The notes under the pieces are model-generated. The model searched no databases and had not been told where the DNA came from. It saw nothing but the letters and a program-made list of their open reading frames with translations. Positions 28,686 through 37,964 of a stretch of 64,000 bases of DNA are shown one piece after another. The position numbers and the translations under genes are program-made. Position 1 is the stretch's first letter, and each line of letters opens with the position of its first letter. The stretch comes from Streptomyces lanatus (GTDB taxonomy: Bacteria; Actinomycetota; Actinomycetes; Streptomycetales; Streptomycetaceae). The stretch is taken from the NCBI RefSeq assembly GCF_014655715.1, contig NZ_BNBM01000002.1:1-64000 (forward strand). The letters are read 5' to 3'.

Positions 28686-30209
28686 ATGCAACGACGACGG
28701 CAACGCCGACCACGACGCCGAACGCCCCGTACCGGCGGGATCGCGTCCCTGACGGTCGTCCTCGGCCTCGGCGGCTCGCTGCTCGCCGTGCCCGCCCTCG
28801 CCGGCGGGGCGCAGGCGTCGCGGGTGGAATGGAAGACCTGCCCCGAGGACGTGGTGGCCGAAGCCGCCCCGACCCGGTTGCGGTGCGGCACCGTGTCCGT
28901 GCCGGTGGACTACGCCGACCCCGGGGGCGAGCGGATCGACCTCATGATCTCCCGGCTGGCCAGTACGAACCCGGACAAGCGGCGCGGCGTCCTCATGCTC
29001 AATCCGGGCGGCCCCGGCGGGTCGGGCCTCGCGCAGGCGGCGCTGCTGGTGTCCCGGGGCCTGCCCAGCAGTGTCACCGACAGCTACGACATCATCGGGA
29101 TGGACACCCGAGGCCTCGGGCGCTCGGCACCGGTCCGCTGCGGGATCCCGGCCGACAGCCCCTACATCGGCAACATCCCGCCCTACGCGGTCGACGACGC
29201 GGCGGTCACCGCACGCGCGAAGGTCGTCAAGGAGGTGGCCGAGAGGTGCGCGCGCAATGACCGCGACGGCCGGCTGCGCCACATCACCACGGCGAACACC
29301 GCCCGCGACCTGGACCGGATCCGGGCCGCGCTCGGCGAGGAGAAGACCAGCTACCTGGGCTATTCCTACGGCACGGCACTGGGCGCCGCCTACGCGTCGA
29401 TGTTCCCCGAGCGCTCCGACCGGATCGTGCTCGACAGCAACATCGGTGACACCCACCTCGACCGTGACGGCCTGCGCCGCTACGCCCTCGGGATGGAGCA
29501 GGCGTTCCCCGCCTTCGCGAAGTGGGCGGCCGCACGGCACGCGAGCTACGGCCTGGGCCGCACTCCGGAGCAGGTCCGCCAGACCTATCTCACCCTCGCC
29601 GGGCGGCTCGACCGGACTCCGGCGGCGGGCTTCGACGGCGGCCTGTTCCGCCAGTTCACCTTCGCCTACCTGTACAAGGCGTCGCAGTACCCCAAGCTGG
29701 CGCAGCAGTGGCAGGCGCTCGACAGCGGCGCCGGCAGCGCGCCTGCGGCGAACCCCACCGCGAGCTCGGCGCCGTCACCGGCCGACAACGCCCTGTCGGT
29801 GTTCCTCGCCGTGACCTGCAACGACGTCAGGTGGCCCAGGGACGTCGACACCTATCGGCGCGGTGTCGCCCAGGACCGCGAGCGCTACCCGCTGTTCGGT
29901 GCCGCCACCGCCAACATCACGCCCTGCGCCTTCTGGCCGTACGCCCCGGCCGAGCCGCCGGTCACGATCAGCGACGAGGGACCGCGCAACGTACTGCTCG
30001 TGCAGAACCTGCGCGACCCGGCGACACCGCATCAGGGCGGGCGGCTGCTGCGCGAGAAGTTCAAGGACCGGTCCCGGCTGCTCGGCGTCGACGACAGCGG
30101 TCACGGCGCCTACGTCCTCGGCGACGACTCCTGCGCGTTGAACACCACCACGCGCTACCTCGTCGAGGGCGCGATGCCCGCGAAGGACACCGTCTGCCGC
30201 GCGGGCTGA
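28686..30209 (+). CDS. Secreted alpha/beta-hydrolase (SlpD/tripeptidyl-aminopeptidase family)
   Basis: 507 residues with an Arg-rich Sec/Tat-like N-terminus (RRRQRRPRRRTPRTGG then a hydrophobic core). The oxyanion region is LNPGGPGGSGL, the nucleophile elbow GYSYGTALG and the C-terminal His is in DDSGHGAYVLGDD. NLRDPATPHQGGRLL includes the probable acid. This matches the S33 tripeptidyl aminopeptidase/alpha-beta hydrolase group with its TAP C-terminal domain. Substrate is probably a peptide or ester. Divergent MerR regulation suggests induction by a small molecule, perhaps its substrate or an inhibitor. Confidence 0.88.
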   Translation: MQRRRQRRPRRRTPRTGGIASLTVVLGLGGSLLAVPALAGGAQASRVEWKTCPEDVVAEAAPTRLRCGTVSVPVDYADPGGERIDLMISRLASTNPDKRRGVLMLNPGGPGGSGLAQAALLVSRGLPSSVTDSYDIIGMDTRGLGRSAPVRCGIPADSPYIGNIPPYAVDDAAVTARAKVVKEVAERCARNDRDGRLRHITTANTARDLDRIRAALGEEKTSYLGYSYGTALGAAYASMFPERSDRIVLDSNIGDTHLDRDGLRRYALGMEQAFPAFAKWAAARHASYGLGRTPEQVRQTYLTLAGRLDRTPAAGFDGGLFRQFTFAYLYKASQYPKLAQQWQALDSGAGSAPAANPTASSAPSPADNALSVFLAVTCNDVRWPRDVDTYRRGVAQDRERYPLFGAATANITPCAFWPYAPAEPPVTISDEGPRNVLLVQNLRDPATPHQGGRLLREKFKDRSRLLGVDDSGHGAYVLGDDSCALNTTTRYLVEGAMPAKDTVCRAG

Positions 30210-30239
30210 CCGAACGAACGGGCAACGGAAGCGAACAGC

Positions 30240-30893
30240 ATGATCAAGGAGTATCGGCGCCGTCGTGCCGCGCGCCGGGTCAGGCCGGGGGACGGGCGAC
30301 CGTTGAAGCGTTTCCGCTGGTGGCAGCTGCCTTTCCGGGCACTGTTCCATCTACGGCTGCCGGGCGAGGACGGCGGGCACACGGCCTACGCCGTCGACAT
30401 CAGGCACTGGCAGAACCATACGTCCGACGGTCTCAAGGCCCACCTGTACCGCGACGGCAGACAGCACGCCCTGTCCAGGCTCCCCGCCGCCTTCCCCGTC
30501 CCCGGCGGCACCGTCGAGGTGAGGATGAGCGCCTTCGGGATCAGGCGCTGCCACTACGTCCCCGACGAGGGTCCCGAGCACCAGCTCGTACCGGACCCCC
30601 GCTCGGCCGAGGGCCGCCGCGCACGCCTCGACCGCGAGCACCCCGCGCTGGGCCGTGCGATCGGTCTTCTCTCGCTGTGCGTGCTCGTCGGCGCCCTGGC
30701 GATCCTCGTCCCGCAGCTCGCCGAGCAGCTCACCGCCTCCGAGGGCATCGCCCGGCACACCGGGGCCTTCACCTCACCCGTCGACCTGCCGAAGTGGGGC
30801 AACATCGCGCTCGGCCTCGCCACGGCGGCGGCCAGCACGGAGCGGGCACTGCGGCTGCGCTACAGCCTGCTGCTCGACGGCGGAGCGGGATGA
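30240..30893 (+). CDS. Conserved hypothetical membrane protein
   Basis: 217 residues, 30 bp after the hydrolase and probably cotranscribed. A basic N-terminus is followed by a soluble domain (TAYAVDIRHWQNHTSDGLKA, LYRDGRQHALSRLPAAFPVP) and at least one membrane helix (IGLLSLCVLVGALAILVP, about 141-158). A weak second one may follow near 190. I do not recognise the family. Its placement suggests it acts with the secreted hydrolase or in the same stress response. Confidence 0.65.
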   Translation: MIKEYRRRRAARRVRPGDGRPLKRFRWWQLPFRALFHLRLPGEDGGHTAYAVDIRHWQNHTSDGLKAHLYRDGRQHALSRLPAAFPVPGGTVEVRMSAFGIRRCHYVPDEGPEHQLVPDPRSAEGRRARLDREHPALGRAIGLLSLCVLVGALAILVPQLAEQLTASEGIARHTGAFTSPVDLPKWGNIALGLATAAASTERALRLRYSLLLDGGAG

Positions 30894-30920
30894 CCGACGC
30901 CGCGAGCAGCCACCAGCCGA

Positions 30921-31580
30921 CTAGCCGACGTACAGCCGGATCTCCCCACCGGCCCCCGCCTCGACCCGTACCTCCCGCAGATCCCCCACCAGCACATCCG
31001 GCCCATGCATCCCGGCCCGCGCCCCGACCCCGACCACCCGCATCCCGGCGGCGCGCCCCGCCTCGATCCCGGCCCCGGAGTCCTCGAACACGACACAGTC
31101 CTCCGGCGCGACACCCAGCTCCGCCGCCCCCTTCAGAAACCCCTCGGGGTCGGGCTTGCTCGCGCCCACCGACTCCGCGGTCACCCGCACCTCCGGCAGC
31201 GCCAGCCCTGCGGCGGCCATCCGGGCCGTGGACAGCGGGACGTCGGCGGAGGTCACCAGGGCATGCGGGAGCCCCCGCAGCGAGGCCAGGAACTCCGGCG
31301 CCCCGGGGATCGGCACGACGCCCTCCACGTCCGCCGTCTCCTCGGCGAGCATGCGCGCGTTGTCCGCGCGGTTGTGCTCCATCGGCCGGTCGGGCAGCAG
31401 CAGGGCCATGGAGGCGTACCCCTGGCGTCCGTGTACGACCTTCATCACCTCGTCCGCGTCCAGCCCGTGCCGCTCGGCCCAGCGGCGCCAGATCCGCTCG
31501 ACGACGGCGTCCGAGTTGACGAGGGTGCCGTCCATGTCGAGCAGGAGGGCACGGGCGGTGAGGACGGTGGCCGGCGGCAT
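30921..31580 (-). CDS. HAD-IA hydrolase (beta-phosphoglucomutase/sugar-phosphatase-like)
   Basis: 219 residues; ATG 31580 behind GGAGC. Motif I LLLDMDGTLVNSDAVVERIW gives the nucleophile and acid Asp pair, motif II is HALVTSADV (Ser/Thr), motif III lysine in SVGASKPDPEGFL, and motif IV CVVFEDSGAGIEAGRAAGM. The four-helix cap lies between motif I and II, as in subclass IA sugar phosphatases such as YfbT and GPP. Substrate unknown, likely a small sugar phosphate. Confidence 0.88.
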   Translation of the reverse strand: MPPATVLTARALLLDMDGTLVNSDAVVERIWRRWAERHGLDADEVMKVVHGRQGYASMALLLPDRPMEHNRADNARMLAEETADVEGVVPIPGAPEFLASLRGLPHALVTSADVPLSTARMAAAGLALPEVRVTAESVGASKPDPEGFLKGAAELGVAPEDCVVFEDSGAGIEAGRAAGMRVVGVGARAGMHGPDVLVGDLREVRVEAGAGGEIRLYVG

Positions 31581-31730
31581 CGGCAGCTCCAAGGCAGGAA
31601 ACGCGAAGGGACAAGGTGGTCCCGCCCGCCGGTCAGGGAAAACGGGCGGGAACCACTTTGTTCCCCCACGGTACAAAACAGATCCCGGTGAGCGCCACCA
31701 CCCCCGGAAACCATTCACCAACAGTTCAGC

Positions 31731-32312
31731 TCAGCCGGACACGGCCTCCCACAGACTCCACACGCCCAGCGCCAGCATCACCAGCGCCGCCACCTTGGTG
31801 ATCAGCTTCAGCGGCACCCGCTTCATCAGCGCCTTCCCGCCGAGGATCCCGATCGCCGCCACGCTCCACAGCGCCAGCACCGCGCCGATGCCGACCGACA
31901 GCGGATCGTCGTAACGCGCGGCGAGATTCGCGGTCATGATCTGTGTCAGATCCCCGAACTCGGCGACCAGGATGAGCATGAACCCGGCCCCGGAGACCTT
32001 CCAGAAGGACTGGTTCTCCGGCTTGCGGACCTCGTCCTCGTCCTCGTCCTTCTTCATGAGCAGCACGGCCGCGCCGCCCAGGAAGAGCACACCGGTCAGG
32101 GCCTGCACGATCTGCTGCGGCAACAGCGTCAGCACGCTGCCGGCCGCGACGGCGAGCGCGACATGCACCGCGAACGCGGCGGCGACGCCGGCGAAGACGT
32201 AGGAGGCGCGATAGCGGGTGCCGAGGACGAGCCCGGCGAGCGCGGTCTTGTCGGGCAGTTCGGCGAGGAAGACGACGCCGAAGACGACGGCCGTCACGGT
32301 GAAGCTGATCAA
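31731..32312 (-). CDS. GDT1/TMEM165-family (UPF0016) Mn2+/Ca2+ exporter
   Basis: 193 residues, six predicted membrane helices in two inverted halves. Each half carries the family's acidic motif: AELPDKTALAGLVLGTRYR in the first and AEFGDLTQIMTANLAARYD in the second (ExxDxT pattern). An acidic/basic cytoplasmic loop (KKDEDEDEVRKPE) joins them. The gene sits directly behind a yybP-ykoY Mn2+-sensing riboswitch, which strongly supports manganese export. Start uses ATC-adjacent ATG at 32312; the ribosome site is within the riboswitch 3' segment. Confidence 0.88.
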   Translation of the reverse strand: MISFTVTAVVFGVVFLAELPDKTALAGLVLGTRYRASYVFAGVAAAFAVHVALAVAAGSVLTLLPQQIVQALTGVLFLGGAAVLLMKKDEDEDEVRKPENQSFWKVSGAGFMLILVAEFGDLTQIMTANLAARYDDPLSVGIGAVLALWSVAAIGILGGKALMKRVPLKLITKVAALVMLALGVWSLWEAVSG

Positions 32313-32339
32313 GGTTCCTCAATCGGTCGGGGCTGCCCC

Positions 32340-32512
32340 ACCGAGAGTGCTGCAGATCACGCAAAGACACCTCGGCACGGCAGCACACAGTCAGTGCACT
32401 GCTTGCCGAAGGTCTCGCTGGCCGACCTCATGGACGAGGCCTGCCTCCGGGCGCCGGCTCAGACGAGCTGAGCAGTATGTCGACGGTCCGGCGAAGAGCT
32501 ACTCCCCTTCTG
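32340..32512 (-). promoter_or_regulatory. yybP-ykoY manganese riboswitch
   Basis: Reading the minus strand, the leader contains GGGGAGTAGCT (32508-32498), CCATGAGG and CAGCGAGACC (32420-32411), in the order of the yybP-ykoY aptamer: GGGGAGTAG, then CATGAG, then CGAGACC. It lies upstream of the GDT1-like exporter gene, the commonest partner of this RNA. High Mn2+ should turn expression on. The 3' boundary and expression platform are not certain. Confidence 0.82.
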
Positions 32513-32665
32513 CGCTCCCCATCATACGAGATCGTTTCGCGGTAAACCTTGTTATGTCATGTACGCGTCACTAACTTCTAACCGAACGCACACCTCCCGG
32601 CAACAGGGCATGGCGAGCATTCCATCGCCCGCCCGCCAACACCCCCACCCCTCAAGGGAGTTCAG

Positions 32666-33310
32666 ATGTCGAAGTTCTACGCGCGTCGACGCGTCAGCAT
32701 ACTCGCGGCGCTGACCGGCGTCATAGCCTCCGTCGGACTTTTCAACGGCCCGACCGCCTCCGCCGCGCTCCCCACGCCCGTCAGCGCCGCCACCGCCCGC
32801 GGCTACCTGGCCCAGCTCACCGTGGCCACCGAGGACCGCACCGGCTACGACCGCGACCTCTTCCCGCACTGGATCACCCAGTCCGGCACCTGCAACACCC
32901 GTGAGACCGTCCTCAAGCGCGACGGCTCGAACGTCGTCACCGACTCCTCCTGCGCCGCCACCAGCGGCAGCTGGTACTCCCCCTACGACGGCGCCACCTG
33001 GACCGTCGCCTCCGACCTCGACATCGACCACCTGGTCCCGCTGGCCGAGGCCTGGGACTCCGGCGCCGACAGCTGGACCACCTCGCGCCGCCAGTCCTTC
33101 GCCAACGACCTGACCCGCCCGCAGCTCATCGCCGTCACGGACAACGTGAACCAGCAGAAGAGCGACCAGGACCCGGCCGAGTGGATGCCGTCGGTCAGCT
33201 CCTACCGCTGCACCTACGTGCGCGCCTGGGTGCAGGTGAAGTACTACTACGGCCTCTCGGTCGACTCGGCGGAGAAGTCCGCCCTCACGAACTACCTCGC
33301 GAGCTGCTGA
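32666..33310 (+). CDS. Secreted HNH-family nuclease (DUF1524-type)
   Basis: 214 residues; ATG behind AAGGGAG. A signal peptide (VSILAALTGVIASVGLF, cut after SASAA-like TASAA) leads into an HNH core ASDLDIDHLVPLAEAWDSGA with the DxDH metal motif. NDLTRPQLIAVTDNVNQQKSDQDP gives the conserved Asn block. Cysteine pairs suit an exported protein. It is the common Streptomyces extracellular nuclease of this fold, probably for scavenging DNA. Confidence 0.87.
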   Translation: MSKFYARRRVSILAALTGVIASVGLFNGPTASAALPTPVSAATARGYLAQLTVATEDRTGYDRDLFPHWITQSGTCNTRETVLKRDGSNVVTDSSCAATSGSWYSPYDGATWTVASDLDIDHLVPLAEAWDSGADSWTTSRRQSFANDLTRPQLIAVTDNVNQQKSDQDPAEWMPSVSSYRCTYVRAWVQVKYYYGLSVDSAEKSALTNYLASC

Positions 33311-33418
33311 CCCCTCAGGGCATGGGCCGCACGGAGTTCGGCAAACCGTGACCTGCGGAACCTCCCCGCCCACCTCCGTCGTTCCGTACCGTACGGGGCG
33401 ACGGAGGAGGGTGATCAC

Positions 33419-35059
33419 GTGGCGGAACTGCGCCTGGGGCCACTGCTGAGGTACGTCGACGGCTCGTCCGCGACCGTGTGGGTCGAGGCGAGCCGTCCGT
33501 GCACCGCCGAGGTGCGCGGCACGGACGGCTCCGGCGGCGAGTCCCGTACCTTCCAGATCGCGGGCCACCACTACGCCCTCGTCCCCGTGACCGGTCTCAC
33601 CCCGGGGACGACGACGCCGTACGAGGTCCTGCTCGACGGCACACGCGTGTGGCCGCTCCCCGACGACCGCTTCCCTCCCTCGGTCATCCACACCCCCGCC
33701 GACGGCGACGCCGTCCGCCTCGCCTTCGGCTCCTGCCGCTGGGCCGCGCCGCCCGCCGACGAGAAGGACCCGGTGGGGCCGGACGCGCTGGACACCCTCG
33801 CCGCGCGGATCGCGGGCGACCCGGACGGCGAGCGGCCGGATGTGCTGGTGCTGCTGGGCGACCAGGTGTACGCCGACGAGACCTCCCCGGCGACCCGGCG
33901 CTGGCTGGCCGCCCGCCGCGATCTGAGCGAGCCGCCGGGCAACGAGGTCGCGGACTACGAGGAGTACACCCGCCTCTACTACGAGTCCTGGCTGGACCCG
34001 GAGGTGCGCTGGCTGCTCTCCACCGTCCCCAGCTGCATGATCTTCGACGACCATGACGTCATAGACGACTGGAACACCTCCGCCGCCTGGCTCGCCGACA
34101 TGCGGGCCACGCCGTGGTGGCGCGAGCGGCTGCTGAGCGGGCTGATGTCGTACTGGGTGCACCAGCACCTCGGCAATCTCTCCCCGGCCGAACTCGCCAC
34201 CGACCCGCTCTACGCCGCCGTACGCGAAACCCCGGACGGCACCGACGAGTTGCGCTCCTTCGCGTGCAAGGCGGACGCCGACCCGGCCTCGGTGCGCTGG
34301 AGTTACCGGCGCGATTTCGGGCGGGTGCGGCTGCTGATGGTGGACACACGGGCGGCCCGCGTCCTCGACGAGGGCGCACGCTCGATGCTCAACCCCGGCG
34401 AGGCGCAGTGGCTGCGCGAGCAGGCGCTCGACGCCCCCGGCTCCTACGACCACCTCCTCATCGGCACCTCCCTGCCCTGGCTGCTGCCGCACCTGGTGCA
34501 TGACGCCGAGGCGTGGAACGCGGCCCTGTGCCGGGGTGAGCGCGGGGAGCGCTGGGCGCGGTTCGGGGAGGACCTGCGGCGCCGGGCCGACCTGGAGCAC
34601 TGGGCGGCGTTCCCACCGTCCTTCGACGCGCTGGCGGCGCTGATCGCGGAGGCGGGTTCCGGGGCGGGGGCGCCGGCGACGGTGTGCGTGCTCTCCGGGG
34701 ACGTCCATCACGCGTACGTGGCCGAGCCGACCTGGCCGGAGGGTCAGGGCCCCGACGCCCGCGTCTTCCAACTGACCTGCTCCCCCGTCCACAACGCCAT
34801 CCACCTGGCGATCCGCCTCGGCTTCCGCTTCGGCTGGAGCGGGGTGGCGCGGGTACTGGGCCGACGGTTCGCGGGGCACGGGGGCTGTCCACGGCCGCCG
34901 GTCGACTGGCGTCGGACGGGTGGACCGTGGTTCGGCAACCAGCTGATGACGCTGACGTTGAGGGGTCGTTCGGCGGGGTTGCGGTTGGAGCAGGCGCGGG
35001 AGGTTGGTGGGGGTGGGGCGCGGTTGAAGGTGGTGGCGGAGTCGGAGCTCTCGCGGTGA
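33419..35059 (+). CDS. PhoD-like alkaline phosphatase/phosphodiesterase
   Basis: 546 residues from GTG 33419 after GGAGGAGGG. The N-terminal beta domain is PhoD_N-like. The metallophosphatase core has LAFGSCRWAA, LLGDQVYADETSPATRRWLA, MIFDDHDVIDDWNTSAAWLA and VCVLSGDVHHAYVAE, matching the PhoD Fe/Ca ligand set (Asp, His, Asn, His). No signal peptide or twin-Arg motif is seen, unlike secreted PhoD, so this member may be cytoplasmic. It is not linked to a PHO box that I can identify. Confidence 0.88.
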   Translation: MAELRLGPLLRYVDGSSATVWVEASRPCTAEVRGTDGSGGESRTFQIAGHHYALVPVTGLTPGTTTPYEVLLDGTRVWPLPDDRFPPSVIHTPADGDAVRLAFGSCRWAAPPADEKDPVGPDALDTLAARIAGDPDGERPDVLVLLGDQVYADETSPATRRWLAARRDLSEPPGNEVADYEEYTRLYYESWLDPEVRWLLSTVPSCMIFDDHDVIDDWNTSAAWLADMRATPWWRERLLSGLMSYWVHQHLGNLSPAELATDPLYAAVRETPDGTDELRSFACKADADPASVRWSYRRDFGRVRLLMVDTRAARVLDEGARSMLNPGEAQWLREQALDAPGSYDHLLIGTSLPWLLPHLVHDAEAWNAALCRGERGERWARFGEDLRRRADLEHWAAFPPSFDALAALIAEAGSGAGAPATVCVLSGDVHHAYVAEPTWPEGQGPDARVFQLTCSPVHNAIHLAIRLGFRFGWSGVARVLGRRFAGHGGCPRPPVDWRRTGGPWFGNQLMTLTLRGRSAGLRLEQAREVGGGGARLKVVAESELSR

Positions 35060-35065
35060 CGGGGG

Positions 35066-35185
35066 TGAGTGGGGGCTGGTCGCGCCCACGCGGCGGAGCC
35101 GCAAATCGATACAGCCCCGCGCCCCTAAAAGAAGGGCACTGCAGCGGGCGCCCCTTAGGGGCGCGGGGAACTGCGCGAGCAACCC
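35066..35185. repeat. Dispersed palindromic repeat, copy C (intergenic)
   Basis: The full unit CGCCCCTTAGGGGCGCGGGG then AACTGCGCGAGCAACCC is at about 35149-35185. A partly inverted arm precedes it (GGGGGCTGGTCGCGCCC near 35067 and AGCCCCGCGCCCCTAAAAG near 35113). The 275-bp gap between the PhoD-like and FAD genes holds little else. Confidence 0.82.
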
Positions 35186-35334
35186 ACAACGACCCGCAGC
35201 CGCCATCGCACCGAACACCCCGAGCTCTCAGGCGAACACCCCCGCCCCCCACCACCCCCACTCCCAACGGCATGATGAGCCGGACCGTCCGCTTCCGTTA
35301 AGCGGCTGCGCCTCATACGCCCCGGAGTCAATCC

Positions 35335-37239
35335 TTGACCGCACCGACCTCCCCCACGGTCACCGTCACCGTCGCCCTCGTCGGCGCCGGCCCCCGCGGC
35401 ACCAGCGTCCTCGAACGGCTCTGCGCCTCCGCCCCCGAACTCCTCCCTCCCGGCGCCCGCCTCACGGTCCATGTGATCGACCCGGCGCCGCCCGGGGCGG
35501 GACATGTGTGGCGGACCGCCCAGTCGCCCGAGCTGCTGATGAACACGGTGTCCTCGCAGGTCACCCTGTTCACCGACGACAGCGTGGACTGCTCGGGCCC
35601 GATCCGGACCGGCCCCAGCCTGTACGACTGGGCGGCGGGCGCCCTGGGCCCGGACGAGTACCCGACCCGCGCCCACTACGGCCGTTACCTGGAGTGGGTG
35701 TTCGCGAAGGTCGTGCGCGAGGCGCCGCCCGCCGTGCGCGTCGAGACCCACGCGGCCCGTGCCGTACGGCTCGACGACGCGCCCGACGGCCGCCAGGTCC
35801 TCACCCTGGACGACGGCCGCGTCCTGCCCGGCCTGTCCGCGGTGGTGCTGGCGCAGGGCCATCTGCCGACGGCCGCCGACCCGACGGAACGCCGGCTCAC
35901 CGCATACGCCGCACGCCACGGCCTGCGCTACGTCCCGCCCGCCAACCCGGCCGACGTCGACCTGTCCGCCGTAGCCCCCGGTGAACCGGTGCTGTTGCGC
36001 GGCCTGGGGCTCAACTTCTTCGACCATACGGCCCTGTTGACGACGGGACGGGGCGGCCGGTTCGTCCGGGACGCGGAGAGCGGCCTCCTGCGTTACCTCC
36101 CGTCCGGCGACGAGCCGCGCCTGTACGCCGGTTCGCGGCGCGGCATCCCGTACCAGGCGCGCGGCGACAACGCGAAGGGGCCGTACGGCCGCCATCTCCC
36201 GCTCGTGCTCACCCCGGAGGTGATCGCCGGTTTCCGCAAGCGCGCGGACTCCGGTGAGGCACCGGACTTCCTCACGGAGATATGGCCGCTCGTGGCGAAG
36301 GAGGTGGAGACGGTGTACTGCGCGGCGCTGATACCGGAGGCGAGGCGGGCGGCGTTCACCGGGCGCTTCCTCGCCGTCCCGCATCGCGATCCCCAAGAGG
36401 CGTGTCTGCTGGACGAGTTCGGGGTGGAGGAGCGCGAGCGCTGGAGCTGGGACCGGGTGTCACGGCCGTACGCGGAGCGCGCTTTCCCCGATCCCCGGCG
36501 GTGGCGCGACTGGCTGCTGGCGTATCTGCGCGAGGACGCCGCGCAGGCCGCCCGGGGCAATGTGCACGGCCCGCTCAAGTCGGCCCTCGATGTGCTGCGC
36601 GATCTGCGCAACGAGCTGCGTCTGATCGTCGACCACGGCGGCCTCAGCGGCGATTCGCGCCGGGACCATCTGGACCGCTGGTACACCCCGCTCAACGCCT
36701 TTCTGTCCATCGGCCCGCCCCGGCGGCGGGTGGAGGAGCTGGTGGCCCTGATGGAGACGGGTGTGGTGGAGGTGCTCGGGCCGCGGCTGGAGGTGCGCGA
36801 GGAGGCGGGGGCCTGGGTGGCGCACTCGCCCGAGGTGCCGGGTTCGGCGGTGCGGGCGACGACGCTGGTCGAGGCGCGGCTGCCCGGGACGGATCTGCGG
36901 CGCACGGCGGACGAACTGCTGGCCGGGCTGCTGGAGACGGGGCAGTGCCGGCCGCACACGGTCGACGGCTACGAGACCGGCGGGCTGGACGTGACCGCGC
37001 GCCCGTATCGGCTGATCGACCGTCAGGGGCGGGTGCACGCACGGCGGTTCGCGTTCGGTGTGCCCACGGAGGGTGTGCACTGGGTGACGGCGGCGGGGGC
37101 GCGGCCGGGTGTGGATTCGGTCACCCTTTCGGATGCGGATGGGGTGGCGAGGGCGGTGCTACGTGCGGTGATTCCCGGGGTCGGTGGGGATTCCGGGGCT
37201 CAATCATGGCCAAATGTTGAACTTGCAAGCATCAATTAG
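35335..37239 (+). CDS. FAD/NAD(P)-binding protein (PF13454 type)
   Basis: 634 residues from TTG 35335, with GGAG nine bases upstream; the TTG is the only plausible start. The Rossmann motif VALVGAGPRGTSVLERL is near residues 13-29, followed by FAD-type features (PGAGHVW, DWAAGALGPDEYPTRAHYGRY). A further cluster VVLAQGHLPTAADP and GLGLNFFDHTALLTTGRGG marks the middle region. Many Streptomyces have this protein next to siderophore or other biosynthetic genes. No hydroxylase or ligand partner is adjacent here, so the reaction is unknown. Confidence 0.8.
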   Translation: MTAPTSPTVTVTVALVGAGPRGTSVLERLCASAPELLPPGARLTVHVIDPAPPGAGHVWRTAQSPELLMNTVSSQVTLFTDDSVDCSGPIRTGPSLYDWAAGALGPDEYPTRAHYGRYLEWVFAKVVREAPPAVRVETHAARAVRLDDAPDGRQVLTLDDGRVLPGLSAVVLAQGHLPTAADPTERRLTAYAARHGLRYVPPANPADVDLSAVAPGEPVLLRGLGLNFFDHTALLTTGRGGRFVRDAESGLLRYLPSGDEPRLYAGSRRGIPYQARGDNAKGPYGRHLPLVLTPEVIAGFRKRADSGEAPDFLTEIWPLVAKEVETVYCAALIPEARRAAFTGRFLAVPHRDPQEACLLDEFGVEERERWSWDRVSRPYAERAFPDPRRWRDWLLAYLREDAAQAARGNVHGPLKSALDVLRDLRNELRLIVDHGGLSGDSRRDHLDRWYTPLNAFLSIGPPRRRVEELVALMETGVVEVLGPRLEVREEAGAWVAHSPEVPGSAVRATTLVEARLPGTDLRRTADELLAGLLETGQCRPHTVDGYETGGLDVTARPYRLIDRQGRVHARRFAFGVPTEGVHWVTAAGARPGVDSVTLSDADGVARAVLRAVIPGVGGDSGAQSWPNVELASIN

Positions 37240-37253
37240 GTCACCCTAACGTG
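37224..37253 (+). promoter_or_regulatory. Promoter with iron-box-like dyad before the DoxX gene
   Basis: TTGCAA (37224-37229) and TAACGT (37248-37253) are 18 bp apart. Between them TTAGG-TCAC-CCTAA (37236-37249) is a perfect five-base dyad resembling the DmdR1/IdeR iron box (TTAGGTTAGGCTCACCTAA), overlapping the promoter. Iron repression of the downstream gene is a guess. Confidence 0.4.
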
Positions 37254-37331
37254 AACTCCTACCGATCAGTATCCGTCCCCCGCCGTTCCTCACAGGGACC
37301 GGTGAGATACCAGACCGAGGGAGTCCCCCAC

Positions 37332-37772
37332 ATGACCGGACGCCTTAACAGCGCCCAGCCGTACGCCATCGGCCTGTTCCGCATCGTCGTCGGCCTGCTC
37401 TTCGCCTGCCACGGCGCCAATTCGCTCTTCGGCACCTTCGGCGGCGAGACCTTGCCGTCCGGCACCTGGCCCGGCTGGTACGCCGCGGTGATCGAACTCG
37501 TCGGCGGCAGCCTCGTCCTGCTCGGCCTCGGCACCCGCGCCGCGGCGTTCATAGCCTCCGGCGCCATGGCGTACGCGTACTTCAAGGTCCACCAGCCACA
37601 GGCCCTGTGGCCCATCGAGAACCAGGGCGAAGGCGCCGCCATGTACTGCTGGGCCATGTTCCTGCTGATCTTCACCGGCTCGGGCGCGTTCGGCCTGGAC
37701 CGGCTGTTCGCCAAGCGCTCCGGCGCGCAGAGCCGGACGGCGGCCGAGCAGACGACGCCGGTCGCGGCCTGA
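37332..37772 (+). CDS. DoxX-family membrane protein
   Basis: 146 residues, four membrane helices. RIVVGLLFACHGANSLFGTFGG and ELVGGSLVLLGLGTRAAAFIASG are typical DoxX blocks; the third helix region has FKVHQPQALWPIENQGEGAAMYCW. In mycobacteria DoxX links oxidoreductases and superoxide defence. The substrate of this copy is unknown. Confidence 0.85.
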   Translation: MTGRLNSAQPYAIGLFRIVVGLLFACHGANSLFGTFGGETLPSGTWPGWYAAVIELVGGSLVLLGLGTRAAAFIASGAMAYAYFKVHQPQALWPIENQGEGAAMYCWAMFLLIFTGSGAFGLDRLFAKRSGAQSRTAAEQTTPVAA

Positions 37773-37778
37773 CGGCAC

Positions 37779-37812
37779 GGCTGCCGCCGGACGTAGTCGT
37801 CCGGCGGCAGCC
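37779..37812 (+). terminator. Terminator hairpin
   Basis: GGCTGCCGCCGGAC pairs perfectly with GTCCGGCGGCAGCC across six bases, right after the DoxX stop. Confidence 0.85.
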
Positions 37813-37964
37813 GGGTGAACATGCTGTGCCGAACACACGAGCCCCCGATGAATCACCTGTCACACCCTCGGCGTACGCTGTATGGCTGTCATAGGCCGCC
37901 CCTGCCGCTCCCCCGGGACGTCGCGGCACGGTCTGGCCACGGGGGTTGAACGGGGAGTTTTACG

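Noticed and set aside
32552..35218. 888-codon minus-strand frame across the HNH and PhoD-like genes
   Set aside because: It runs antisense across two well-supported genes and contains no conserved motif.
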